Source: Ketobacter sp.
GTDB lineage: Bacteria; Pseudomonadota; Gammaproteobacteria; Pseudomonadales; Ketobacteraceae
DNA: 64,000 nt
Direction of reading: 5' to 3'
NCBI RefSeq assembly: GCF_003671495.1
Contig: NZ_RCHN01000023.1
Span: 1 to 64,000, forward strand
Shown here: piece by piece, positions 44,322 through 52,619 of the stretch
Layout of the letters: each line of letters starts with the position of its first letter
Numbering within the stretch: position 1 is the stretch's first letter
Notes under the pieces: model-generated
The model's input: the letters and a program-made list of their open reading frames with translations, nothing else
Databases searched by the model: none
What the model was told of the DNA's origin: nothing
Program-made: the position numbers and the translations under genes

Positions 44322-45112
44322 TGGATATTTTCGGGGTGACCGACATCGGCTGTGTGCGTAAACAGAACGAGGACTGCATTCATTGGCAGGCGTTACCCCG
44401 GGATCGTGGTTACCTGGCGGTGCTGGCGGACGGCATGGGCGGTTACGGCGGCGGGGCCCTGGCCAGCAAGTTGGCGGTGGAATACTTTACCAAGTGCCTG
44501 CTGTCCACCTTGGAATTCCAACAGGATTTCAGTAATGACAGCATGCTGCAGATGATGGAAGAGGCCGGTGCCCTGGCCAACAACGCCATCCGCCAGGAAC
44601 GCAATGCCCACCCGGACTTTCAGAAAATGGGCACCACGCTCATTGCCATGCTGGTGCTGGACGGGCACTACTGGCTGATGCACGTGGGCGACTCCCGTTG
44701 TTATTGCTGCGGGCAGGATGGCTTGCAGGCCCTGACCCGGGATCACAGCCTGGTGCAGGAACTGGTGGACAAAGGTAGCCTGACGGAGAAAGAAGCCGAG
44801 CGGGCACCGTTCCGCAATATGCTCACCCGGGCCCTGGGGCCGGACCGGGGAGTGCAATTCAGTTTTGCCAAACATCATTTCCACCCCGGTGAATCCTGGC
44901 TGCTGTGTTCCGACGGTCTTTACAACACCTTGGACCCCAAGCTGATTGATCACTGGATGCAGGCCGGCTTATCCGCCCAGGAGACCGCCGCCGCTCTGGT
45001 GCGGGAAAGTGTACGCCAAAATGCACAGGACAATGTTTCTGTGATTGTCATAAAACAAGATGCCACAAGCAGGAGTAAACACTATGGCCATATTAGCGCA
45101 ACTGGTCGATGA
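44321..45112 (+). CDS. PP2C-type serine/threonine phosphatase (Stp1-like)
   Basis: The 263-residue protein is a PP2C phosphatase with its metal-binding and catalytic motifs: TDIGCVRKQNEDC, LADGMGGYGGG, KMGTTLIAMLVLDGHYWLMHVGDSR, TRDHSLVQELVDKG and SDGLYNTL. It dephosphorylates Ser/Thr proteins in the cytoplasm. Its ATG overlaps the kinase stop codon as TGATG, so kinase and phosphatase are translationally coupled. The FHA gene starts inside its 3' end. Confidence 0.95.
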   Translation: MDIFGVTDIGCVRKQNEDCIHWQALPRDRGYLAVLADGMGGYGGGALASKLAVEYFTKCLLSTLEFQQDFSNDSMLQMMEEAGALANNAIRQERNAHPDFQKMGTTLIAMLVLDGHYWLMHVGDSRCYCCGQDGLQALTRDHSLVQELVDKGSLTEKEAERAPFRNMLTRALGPDRGVQFSFAKHHFHPGESWLLCSDGLYNTLDPKLIDHWMQAGLSAQETAAALVRESVRQNAQDNVSVIVIKQDATSRSKHYGHISATGR

Positions 45113-45434
45113 TGTGGTGGTCAGCAAGTTTGATCTGAAACCCGGCCGCCTCAGCATCGGTCGTCATCCGGATAATGATGTGATGATCGATGATATTTCG
45201 GTGAGCGGTCATCACGCCATAATTGAAGTGGTGGCAAGCAAGTACATGGAAGGTACGCTGGAATATTTCATTGTGGACAAGGGCAGTAAAAACGGCACCT
45301 TCATCAACGAGCAATCGGTGCATGAACGGGAACGGCTGGTGGACGGGGATGTGATTCGCCTGGCCTGGAACAAGTTCAAACTGATTGACGACAACGGCAA
45401 CCCGTTGGCGAGCACGGCCCACGTATTGCAATAA
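45084..45434 (+). CDS. FHA domain protein
   Basis: The 116-residue protein is a single forkhead-associated domain with the phosphothreonine-binding core GRHPDNDVMIDDISVSGHHAII and the loop KGSKNGTFIN. It should bind phospho-threonine made by the neighbouring kinase. AGGAG at eight bases fixes the ATG at 45084. The gene overlaps the phosphatase by 29 bp, so the three proteins form one signalling unit. No type VI secretion genes accompany it. Confidence 0.92.
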   Translation: MAILAQLVDDVVVSKFDLKPGRLSIGRHPDNDVMIDDISVSGHHAIIEVVASKYMEGTLEYFIVDKGSKNGTFINEQSVHERERLVDGDVIRLAWNKFKLIDDNGNPLASTAHVLQ

Positions 45435-45477
45435 CCCACACGGACAAGATTACCGGATACGTTCATAGAACCCCTTG

Positions 45478-45539
45478 CTGAAACTGTGTATCATTTTTGG
45501 GTCAACCCGCATCGGGTGACCCGGGGTGCGCAGTTTCAG
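45478..45539 (+). other. Long RNA hairpin between the FHA gene and the TPR lipoprotein gene
   Basis: The arms CTGAAACTGTGTA (45478-45490) and TGCGCAGTTTCAG (45527-45539) form a 13-bp stem with two G-U pairs. An inner stem of GGGTCAACCCG (45499-45509) and CGGGTGACCC (45513-45522) closes on a CAT loop. Further U-G pairs join both halves, giving one nearly continuous hairpin of more than 25 base pairs. No U-tract follows. The hairpin lies 58 bp before the lipoprotein start codon and 44 bp after the FHA stop codon, so it may process, protect or insulate the transcripts. Confidence 0.6.
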
Positions 45540-45596
45540 AAATCCTGCTGCCAGTAATGTTGAAGTCAGTTAGGCCGATCGATTGGGGAACACAAC

Positions 45597-47111
45597 GTGT
45601 TGAAGAACGAATACAGAGCGGCGCGCTTGGCCGTCGTGTTGGGGGTGGCTCTGCTGTCGGCCGCGTGCAGTACGCAATACGGCCCGAAATCGGCCCAGGG
45701 TGGATTCATGGAAAAGCGCATGAATACCACCACCTATGCCCTTACCTTTGAAGCCGGCCAGTTTGCCAACCCCTTTGCCTCCCTGCACGAACTGGTGCCG
45801 TTGTGGAAACAGCGGGCGGCGGAACTCTGTGAAAGCGATGATTTTTTCTACGACATCGAAACCGATACCCTGACCCAGAACCATACCCTGTTCGGCACCC
45901 AGATTGCCTACGGTTATGTGTATTGCAATTCCAAGATCGTCGACACCCGGGAGCTGGAAAACGACGCCGCCTTTGCCATGTTCCAGAACATTACCGATTC
46001 CGCGTTGACCTACCGCGACATTACGCCCTGGTGGGAGCTGTTGCTGGCATCCCGCTTTGAGGATCTGGAACGTGCCCTGGCACAAACCCGGGCGGAGTAT
46101 CGTCGGGGGGAAGTGGGGGAGGCGGAATTCATTCGCCTGATGAGCACTTTCGGGCGCATCAATCCGGCGGCAACCGCGGCGCTGGACGGCTGGATCGGGC
46201 AGTATCCACAATCCGCCTTTGCCTACTATGCCCGGGCCAAACATCTGTACAGTATGGCCTGGCATTACCGCGGCCACCTGAGTTGGGCGGAGGTGACGCC
46301 GCAGAACCGGATCAAATTCAAGGACACCCTGCAGCTGGCCAAAGCCGATATCCAGCAGGCCATTGCACTGGACCCGACCCAGGTGCTGTTCGCCAAATTT
46401 GAGCTGGACACGGTGCGGGTGCAAGGTCTGCCGCGCTCCGAAGTGCAGGCCGTCTATGAGCAGGCCGTAGGCCGGTTTCCGCAATCCCTCGAGATTCGGC
46501 TTCCCTATCTGTATTTTCTGGAACCGCGCTGGGGTGGCTCCAGACACCAGATGCGGCAGTTTGTGGATGACAGCGTGGCGCAGCGCGCGGAGTTCCGTGC
46601 CCTGGAGGCCGTCATACTGGCTGCAGACGGGGACGAAAAACTGATGGACAACAACTTTGAAGCCGCCATTGAGCTGTATGAACGGGCCATCGACATTGCG
46701 CCATTCCCCTACATCCATCACCAGCTGGGCCTGGCCCAGGAAAAACTGGGTTTGTTCAAGGCCGCCATCGAAAGCTATGGCATGGCGGCATCACTCTCGC
46801 CCTACTATTACCCAGCCTACGAAGGCATGACCCGCTGCTACCTGGTGCGCAATCAGGTGGTGGACGCCCTTGGCACCACGGTGACGCTGACCGCGCTCAA
46901 TAATCAGAACCCGGCGTTGTATGAGTTGCAGGGGGATCTGTTCTACGGCATGCGCCGGTATCCGGACGCGCTGATCAGCTACAAAAAGGCGGCAGTGCTG
47001 ACCGAGATGAACGGCAAATATCAGCACAAGGCCCGCATGGCCGAATACCAGCAGGACATCCGTGAACGGGATGAAGCCGCTGAGCAGCAGACGCGGGAAG
47101 TGGCCCTGTAA
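45597..47111 (+). CDS. DUF4034 / TPR lipoprotein
   Basis: The 504-residue protein starts with a lipobox (VALLSAACST), so it should be anchored in the envelope. Residues 130-300 resemble DUF4034 (FEDLERALAQTRAEYRRGEV, AWHYRGHLSWAEVTPQNRIKF). Residues 340-490 contain tetratricopeptide-like repeats (NFEAAIELYERAIDIAPFPYIHHQLGLAQEKLG, split between helices). Such proteins are scaffolds in envelope complexes. Its place between the phospho-signalling unit and the polysaccharide export genes suggests a link to one or the other. The start is GTG at 45597, and a TTG follows it directly. Confidence 0.75.
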   Translation: MLKNEYRAARLAVVLGVALLSAACSTQYGPKSAQGGFMEKRMNTTTYALTFEAGQFANPFASLHELVPLWKQRAAELCESDDFFYDIETDTLTQNHTLFGTQIAYGYVYCNSKIVDTRELENDAAFAMFQNITDSALTYRDITPWWELLLASRFEDLERALAQTRAEYRRGEVGEAEFIRLMSTFGRINPAATAALDGWIGQYPQSAFAYYARAKHLYSMAWHYRGHLSWAEVTPQNRIKFKDTLQLAKADIQQAIALDPTQVLFAKFELDTVRVQGLPRSEVQAVYEQAVGRFPQSLEIRLPYLYFLEPRWGGSRHQMRQFVDDSVAQRAEFRALEAVILAADGDEKLMDNNFEAAIELYERAIDIAPFPYIHHQLGLAQEKLGLFKAAIESYGMAASLSPYYYPAYEGMTRCYLVRNQVVDALGTTVTLTALNNQNPALYELQGDLFYGMRRYPDALISYKKAAVLTEMNGKYQHKARMAEYQQDIRERDEAAEQQTREVAL

Positions 47112-47157
47112 GTCCATGAGATGGGAAGTACTTGGGCTGCCGCCATCCCGAAATTGC

Positions 47158-47185
47158 TTTTCATTCTGCGAACCGGCTGCATTGC
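47158..47185 (+). promoter_or_regulatory. Enhancer-like element A upstream of the exporter promoter
   Basis: TTTTCATTCTGCGAA at 47158-47172 fits TTYYCANNNTGC. The 28 bases to 47185 align with the element upstream of the polymerase gene (49999-50027) at 24 of 28 positions with one single-base gap. TGCGAA recurs at 47183-47188. It is 66 bp upstream of the -24 GG of the sigma-54-type promoter, a usual distance for an activator of this class. Confidence 0.6.
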
Positions 47186-47222
47186 GAAAAACAAAACTTC
47201 ATACAAAACAATGATTTAAAGT

Positions 47223-47238
47223 TGGCCTGTCAATTGCT
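47223..47238 (+). promoter_or_regulatory. Sigma-54-type promoter of the Wza-like operon
   Basis: TGGCCTGTCAATTGCT has the GG-N10-GC spacing of -24/-12 elements and matches the consensus TGGCACGN4TTGCW at ten of twelve fixed positions. Transcription would begin near 47249, 38 bp before the GTG start codon. Confidence 0.65.
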
Positions 47239-47286
47239 AACTATCCTGGTGAAACCCTATCGGAAACCTAATCAGGATAGTGCCAG

Positions 47287-48564
47287 GTGTTGGAGCTCAG
47301 TAGAAAACAGTGTGTTGATGGCAAGTGGCGGTCCCGGCTGGCCATATTGGTGTGTAGCCTGTTGTGGGGTTGCACCCAGCATCATGCCATCCAGTCGCCC
47401 GCCAATCCGTCCGGCAAGCAGTACGGTACACCGGAGCAAGCCGGAGAGGTGCTGGAGCAGGCGGCACCGGCTTCCACCGTGTTTGCATCGGACCTGAACT
47501 GCCAGGCCAGCGCCACTCAATATGCGCCCCGCCATTATCGGGTGGACAGCATTCTCACCGACCTGAAGAGCACTGCCCCCACCCCGCATACCGGGTTTAA
47601 CCAGGACATGGCCCTGAGCCCGGGGGACATCATCGAGCTGCAGATTGAAAATGGTGAGGGCTTCAGTGGTCGTTATGTGCTGAATCCTCGCGGTGCCATC
47701 AATCTGCCCATGGTGCGCCCGATCAATTTGCGGGGCATGGACAGCATGACCGCTGCGGACCAAATTGAACTGGCCCTGGTACGGGGTGAGATTTTCCAAC
47801 CGGCGACGGCGGCGGTGCATGTGCATGTGCTGGAATGGTCGGAGATCGACGTAACCGTGCTGGGCGCGGTGTTTCAGCCCGGTCGCCAGTACATCAACAG
47901 CAAGAGCATCAACAACCACATCGTGGAGAAGATGACCGCGTTCGGAGATTACTCCAATACCCGCATGCTGTCGGAAGCGTTGCGGGCGGCGTCCGGCGTT
48001 CGCCCGGATGCGAAGATTGACCAGGTCATCCTGGTGCGCAATGGCTGGCAGGTGGAGCTGGACATGAGCGGTATTTTCACCGGCCAGAGCGTCACCGATG
48101 TGCCACTGATTGCCGGTGACCAGATTGTGGTGCCCAGTACCGGCTGCTTCCAGCGCCATCTGGTGCGCCCCAGCCAGATCACCCCGAAAGGGTTTCGGGT
48201 GTTCATGTCCAATCTGATCAAACCGGCGGAATCCAATGCCAACGCGGCGGTGGGACGCTTCAGCAGCAATCTGCCCTATGGCTCGCGCCTGTTGCAGGCT
48301 GCGGTGTCGGCCAATTGTGTGGGCGGCACCCAATGGACCAACGCCCCCCGCAAAGTGGTCCTGGCCAGCAACAACCCCCTCACCGGTCAGTACCAGGTGA
48401 TCGAACGCTCGGTGGAGGAGCTGATGCGGCAGGCCCATGATGAAACCGCCAATCCCTATCTGATGCCGAACGATGCGGTGGCCTGCTACGACTCGGACAT
48501 CACCAATCTGCGCGATGTGGCCCGTACGGTAATGGAAGTACTGGTGCCGGTGCGGGCGCTGTAA
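47287..48564 (+). CDS. Polysaccharide export lipoprotein (Wza-like, SLBB)
   Basis: The 425-residue protein has a lipobox (CSLLWGC) after a hydrophobic stretch, then the Poly_export domain (LSPGDIIELQIENGEGFSGRYVLNPRGAINLP) and an SLBB-type segment (VTVLGAVFQPGRQYIN). Wza-family proteins form the outer-membrane channel for capsular or exopolysaccharide. A C-terminal region of about 190 residues (NNHIVEKMTAFGDYS onward) has no clear match. The start is a GTG preceded by AGGA. It is the first gene of the plus-strand export operon. Confidence 0.85.
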   Translation: MLELSRKQCVDGKWRSRLAILVCSLLWGCTQHHAIQSPANPSGKQYGTPEQAGEVLEQAAPASTVFASDLNCQASATQYAPRHYRVDSILTDLKSTAPTPHTGFNQDMALSPGDIIELQIENGEGFSGRYVLNPRGAINLPMVRPINLRGMDSMTAADQIELALVRGEIFQPATAAVHVHVLEWSEIDVTVLGAVFQPGRQYINSKSINNHIVEKMTAFGDYSNTRMLSEALRAASGVRPDAKIDQVILVRNGWQVELDMSGIFTGQSVTDVPLIAGDQIVVPSTGCFQRHLVRPSQITPKGFRVFMSNLIKPAESNANAAVGRFSSNLPYGSRLLQAAVSANCVGGTQWTNAPRKVVLASNNPLTGQYQVIERSVEELMRQAHDETANPYLMPNDAVACYDSDITNLRDVARTVMEVLVPVRAL

Positions 48565-48584
48565 GGGTGTGATGGAAGGGCGTG

Positions 48585-49994
48585 ATGATGAAGCCGGTGG
48601 AACCTCACAAGCAGTTGAAAATCCCCACGGACGCGGATCGGCGTCGGGCCCGTCGCCGTGGTTTCCTGCGCAATCCCTACGTTCTGTGGGCTGCCCTGTG
48701 CTACGGAATTGTGACCGCGGTATTGCTGGCGTACCTGCGCCAGACCCCGGTTTACAGCAGTTCCATGGCCCTGGTCCTGCCGGGTTCGGGCTCCTCCAAC
48801 AGTGTCCGTCTCAACGAGGTGGGGCACGTTTCCTCCAGCACCCAGTCCCCTTATTCCAGTGCGACGTTCAACCCGCGGGTGAACTATCGGGAGATCCTGA
48901 AAAGTCGCGAAGTGTTGAATGCGGCGGCCACTGAGGTGGCGCTGCCGGTGGAGGTGTTTGGCTTGCCGCGGATCAAACTGACTGAACAAACCAGCATCCT
49001 CAGTGTTGAACTGCGGGCGCCCAGTGGCACCCTGGCCCAGGCCAAAGCGTTGGCCCTGTACGCTGCGTTTCAGGATCACCTGGATGCGCTGCGTAAAGAT
49101 GAAGCCCAACGTCGGGATGAAAGCATCATGAAGGTCCTGGATCAGTACATCGAGCGGGTCAATGTCACGCGGCGGGCCCTGGTGGAGTTTCAGCAACGTT
49201 CCCTCCTGGTATCAGAAGAGCAACTGCAGCAGCATACCCGGCACCTGTCGGAGCTGCGTTCTCAGATTCACTCTGCCCAGGCGGAAGAACAGCACCTGCG
49301 TAACATGGTGGCGCAGTTGAGCTATGACCTGGGAGTGTCACCGGACCTGGCGGGGCGTGCCTTCAAGCTGCAGACCGATGCCCAGTTTGTCGGGCATCTG
49401 AAAGAGCTGGATGAGAGCGCCAAGCAGATCAGCGAGTTTTCGTCGGTGTGGGGGCGCAACCATCCCAAGGTGAAAGCCAGCGAAACCCGACTGGTGAAGG
49501 CGGAAAAAGCCGCCTACGATCGCAGTGCCACCATTCTGGGGATGGGCCATGCGCAAATGCTGCATACGGTGAACCTGAACGCCAGCCCCCAGCGTGCCAA
49601 TCTGTTCAAGGATCTGATCGGCTCCTATGCCCAGGTGCAGGGTATCCATGCCCGAGTGGATGACCTGCGCCTGACTGAACAGCGGCTGCAGGATGAGCTG
49701 CGCATTCTGGCCCGGGAAGCCACTGAGCTGAAGCGCCTGCAGCGGGAGCACGATCTGGCTGAAGCGGTGTACACCTCGGCGGCGGCGGAGCTGGAAGCGG
49801 GCAAGGCGGACATCTTTGCCTCCTACCCGGTGGTGCAGTTGATGACGGCCCCCAATGATCCCATGCAGAAAACCAGCCCCAGCCTGAAAGTGGCTGCTGC
49901 CGGTGGCGTGCTGGGTTATCTCTTCATCAGTGCTGTACTGATCATCATCTGGCAGCGGGCATTCCTGCTTGCCCGCCTGCTCAACCGTTCCTGA
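48585..49994 (+). CDS. Polysaccharide chain-length/co-polymerase protein (Wzz/GumC-like)
   Basis: The 469-residue protein has membrane helices near residues 33-52 (YVLWAALCYGIVTAVLLAYL) and 435-455. Between them is a large periplasmic region with a long coiled coil (DEAQRRDESIMKVLDQYIERV onward) of the Wzz/GumC family. The tyrosine kinase domain found in some members is absent. It follows the exporter gene by 20 bp. Together they form the trans-envelope part of a Wzx/Wzy-type export system. Confidence 0.85.
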   Translation: MMKPVEPHKQLKIPTDADRRRARRRGFLRNPYVLWAALCYGIVTAVLLAYLRQTPVYSSSMALVLPGSGSSNSVRLNEVGHVSSSTQSPYSSATFNPRVNYREILKSREVLNAAATEVALPVEVFGLPRIKLTEQTSILSVELRAPSGTLAQAKALALYAAFQDHLDALRKDEAQRRDESIMKVLDQYIERVNVTRRALVEFQQRSLLVSEEQLQQHTRHLSELRSQIHSAQAEEQHLRNMVAQLSYDLGVSPDLAGRAFKLQTDAQFVGHLKELDESAKQISEFSSVWGRNHPKVKASETRLVKAEKAAYDRSATILGMGHAQMLHTVNLNASPQRANLFKDLIGSYAQVQGIHARVDDLRLTEQRLQDELRILAREATELKRLQREHDLAEAVYTSAAAELEAGKADIFASYPVVQLMTAPNDPMQKTSPSLKVAAAGGVLGYLFISAVLIIIWQRAFLLARLLNRS

Positions 49995-49998
49995 TTCG

Positions 49999-50037
49999 TT
50001 TCCATCCTGCAAACCGGCCTGCTTTGCAGTTTGGGAA
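49999..50037 (+). promoter_or_regulatory. Inverted pair of enhancer-like elements upstream of the polymerase promoter
   Basis: TTTCCATCCTGCAAA at 49999-50013 is followed after nine bases by TTTGCAGTTTGGGAA at 50023-50037, whose reverse complement TTCCCAAACTGCAAA has the same TTYYCANNNTGCAAA pattern. The pair is a dyad with CTGCAAA/TTTGCAG perfect arms. It lies just after the Wzz-like stop codon and 136 bp upstream of the -24 GG of the promoter at 50134. Confidence 0.65.
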
Positions 50038-50133
50038 TGGGCCGGGCAACGCCTGCCAGGTAAATCGGTTTGGATATTCAAAAGATCAATGCTTTCAGGT
50101 GGTTGCGTTGCGTTGCGAGGCTTGCCCAGGGGC

Positions 50134-50149
50134 TGGCACGGGGTCTGCA
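50134..50149 (+). promoter_or_regulatory. Sigma-54-type promoter of the polymerase gene
   Basis: TGGCACGGGGTCTGCA matches TGGCACGN4TTGCW at eleven of twelve fixed positions with GG-N10-GC spacing. It is the best -24/-12 match noticed in the window. A start site near 50160 gives a leader of about 38 bases before the ATG at 50198. Confidence 0.8.
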
Positions 50150-50197
50150 AAAGTACTTTTACTCTTAACAGCAACTGACGAGCGTGATGCAGGCCCC

Positions 50198-51496
50198 ATG
50201 ACCACCACTGCCATTCGACATGACACCGCGATCAGCCAAAACACCGTCACCAGCACTGAGGAACGCCTCATCTGGATCGGCATCGTGTTCACCTACGGGT
50301 TCTACCTGACCGGTACCCTGTATGTGGTGGGTTCCCTGATCGGCTGGGCGTTGTTGGCCATGGTGTTGCTGCGGGCCTTTGTGGAGGGGCGCTGGCCGGA
50401 GCGTGCGGTGGTTCCGGCGACCGTCTGGGTCTGGATCATCGGTATGCTGGTGATGTTGGTGGCGCTGTGGGTGGCCCATCACGATTACAACATGGGCAGC
50501 GGCCAGACCATCAAATCCAGCATTGGCTGGGCCAAGGGCTGGGCATTGTTGGCGTTGTTTCCCTTGCTGGGGGCGGTCATCCACTTCAAGCCCGCGGTTC
50601 TGGTTCGCGCCTGTTGCGTGCTGGCAGCGCAGGCCATCGTCTTTGTGCCGCTGGGGCTGGCGGGATTCATGGTGGGCCTGGATGGCCCCCTGTACCTGTC
50701 GCCATTGAAAGCCATCGGCGGTCCCATCAGTACCTTTGAAGTGAACCTGTTCGGGATGAACCCGGAGTCCGGCCGTCCGCGTTGGCCCTTCTTTGCTCCC
50801 TGGGCGCCCGCCGCCGGTCTGATGGCCTGCATCTATCTGGTGATCTGTTCCCAGGAGCGCAATCGTTTCTGGCGTAACGCCGGTGTTGTGGGGGCGTTGT
50901 TCATGTGCCTGTTCTGTCAGTCCCGCGCCGGTTGGGCCATCTTCGTCATGCTGATCCCCGCATTGATTGTGTTTCGTCGTCTGCCCTTGCCGATGGCGTT
51001 GTTGATGCTGGGTACCCTGGCCTGCGTGGTGCTGCTGCTGGGTCAGCCCATTTATGAAGGCGTCATGGATTTATACCAGCAGGCCAAGGACAGCCGCCCC
51101 GGTTCCACCCGGGTGCGGGCCGCGCTGGCGAACCTGGCGCTGCAACGCTGGCAGGCAGAGGCGCCAATCTGGGGTCACGGGGTGATTGAAACCGGGCCCA
51201 AGATGGTGGAGTTCATGCCCATCGGCAGTCATCACAGTTGGTATGGGCTGTTGTTTGTGAAAGGCCTGGTGGGGTTGTTCGCCCTGGCCATTCCCATGGC
51301 CATCACCGCGTTGTACCTGGTGCTGGTGTGCGGCGACCGCCCTGCCATCTGGGTCAGTATTCTGCTGATGACCATTCTGGTGTGTTACAGCTTTTTCGAA
51401 AACCTGGAAATCCTGGCGTATTTGCTTTGGCCCGCGTTGTTGTGGCTGGGCATGACGTTGAATCCGTTGAAAGAAGGAGAACAACCCGATGACTAA
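50198..51496 (+). CDS. O-antigen/exopolysaccharide polymerase-like membrane protein (Wzy/ligase family)
   Basis: The 432-residue protein has about eleven membrane segments and the O-antigen ligase/polymerase style. A large loop includes GSHHSWYGLLFVKGLVGLFAL, where a conserved His is typical, and the central FCQSRAGWAIFVML helix is present. It should polymerise or ligate repeat units of the exopolysaccharide. ATG 50198 was chosen because the upstream part of the frame is polar and lies over the promoter. It overlaps the next gene by 8 bp. Confidence 0.75.
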   Translation: MTTTAIRHDTAISQNTVTSTEERLIWIGIVFTYGFYLTGTLYVVGSLIGWALLAMVLLRAFVEGRWPERAVVPATVWVWIIGMLVMLVALWVAHHDYNMGSGQTIKSSIGWAKGWALLALFPLLGAVIHFKPAVLVRACCVLAAQAIVFVPLGLAGFMVGLDGPLYLSPLKAIGGPISTFEVNLFGMNPESGRPRWPFFAPWAPAAGLMACIYLVICSQERNRFWRNAGVVGALFMCLFCQSRAGWAIFVMLIPALIVFRRLPLPMALLMLGTLACVVLLLGQPIYEGVMDLYQQAKDSRPGSTRVRAALANLALQRWQAEAPIWGHGVIETGPKMVEFMPIGSHHSWYGLLFVKGLVGLFALAIPMAITALYLVLVCGDRPAIWVSILLMTILVCYSFFENLEILAYLLWPALLWLGMTLNPLKEGEQPDD

Positions 51497-52619
51497 GACA
51501 TTGTTGATGGGCTACTACGGCATGCAGAACAGTGGTGACGACGCGCTGTTATGCGCTACCGCCATGGGCGCCAAACAGTATCTGGGGGCGCGTGACTTTA
51601 TCATTAATGCCCCGCGCGAGCTGTCCGTGCCCGCTGTGGGCCACTTTAATGCCCTGCTGGCGGAACCGCAGCGGGTGCCCGGCAGTAATCGCTTTCGTCA
51701 GTACGGCGCGGCTTATCGCAGCAACCGGGTGATCTTCGGTGGTGGTTCGGTGTTCCACAGTCGACGGGATCTGGATCTGAACCGGGATCTGTTGAGCCTG
51801 GTGGGCGGTACCGGCCATCTGGCCCTGGGAGTTGGCATTGGCCCCTTCGACAGCGTGGCGGCGGAGCGCTCCTGCGCAAAACTGCTGCAGCGTTTGAGTT
51901 TTGTGGGCGTGCGGGATGCTGCCAGTAAAGAGATCGCCGACGCCATCGCCCCCACTGCCCATGTGGAGCAGACCTTCGATCTGGCACCGTCGTTGTTGCA
52001 GCATCCACACTTTCATCTGCCTTCGCGGCGCCGCCATGGGATTGGTGTGTGCCTGTGCCCGAAAGAGCGGTTGCAAGGGGACCCAGGTACAGAGCAGGTC
52101 CGGCTCAAGCAAATTGCCCGTGCCCTGGACATGGCGCATTTTTACAGCGGCGAGCCGGTTTATTTTCAAAATTTCAATGGCCACCCGCAATGGGGTGACG
52201 CTGCAGTACACCGCGAAGTGGCCGCAATGATGGATTCGCGGGTGCCGGTGCGGTTTGTGGATTACGATCCCAACCCGTTCAACGTGCTGCAGCAGATGGC
52301 GGGTTATCGCGTCGTGCTCAGCATGCGCCTGCACGGTTCCATTTTCGCCTATATGACCGAGACCCCGGTGTTGTCCCTGAACTATCACCCGAAGTGTGAA
52401 GGATGGTGTGAACAGGCCGGCGTGCCCTCCCACCTGCGCTTTGACTGTGCCACCTTACAAGCCGACAGCCTCACCGATGAACTCTGTGAAGGCCTGGACG
52501 AAGGATTTGAACTGGCCCGCTTACCGGTGGCCCAGGCTGTGAATGCCTCTATCAAAAACTGGAGTAGTGATTATGTTGTTACGCATACCAACCATTTCCG
52601 TGGTTATTCCGCTGTATAA
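51489..52619 (+). CDS. Polysaccharide pyruvyl transferase family protein
   Basis: The 376-residue protein has the fold and signature of polysaccharide pyruvyl transferases: MGYYGMQNSGDDALLCA at the N-terminus, VIFGGGSVFH, GVGIGPFDS, GVRDAASKE and the C-terminal VVLSMRLHGSIFAYMTETPVLSLNYHPKCEGW. It would add pyruvate ketals to a sugar, making the polymer acidic. It overlaps the polymerase by 8 bp and the next glycosyltransferase by 47 bp, so the three genes are cotranslated. Confidence 0.9.
   Translation: MTKTLLMGYYGMQNSGDDALLCATAMGAKQYLGARDFIINAPRELSVPAVGHFNALLAEPQRVPGSNRFRQYGAAYRSNRVIFGGGSVFHSRRDLDLNRDLLSLVGGTGHLALGVGIGPFDSVAAERSCAKLLQRLSFVGVRDAASKEIADAIAPTAHVEQTFDLAPSLLQHPHFHLPSRRRHGIGVCLCPKERLQGDPGTEQVRLKQIARALDMAHFYSGEPVYFQNFNGHPQWGDAAVHREVAAMMDSRVPVRFVDYDPNPFNVLQQMAGYRVVLSMRLHGSIFAYMTETPVLSLNYHPKCEGWCEQAGVPSHLRFDCATLQADSLTDELCEGLDEGFELARLPVAQAVNASIKNWSSDYVVTHTNHFRGYSAV

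Noticed and set aside
41877-47111. Type VI secretion phospho-regulatory cluster (PpkA-PppA-Fha)
   Set aside because: The kinase, phosphatase and FHA proteins are similar in kind, but no Tss, Hcp, VgrG or ClpV gene occurs in the window.
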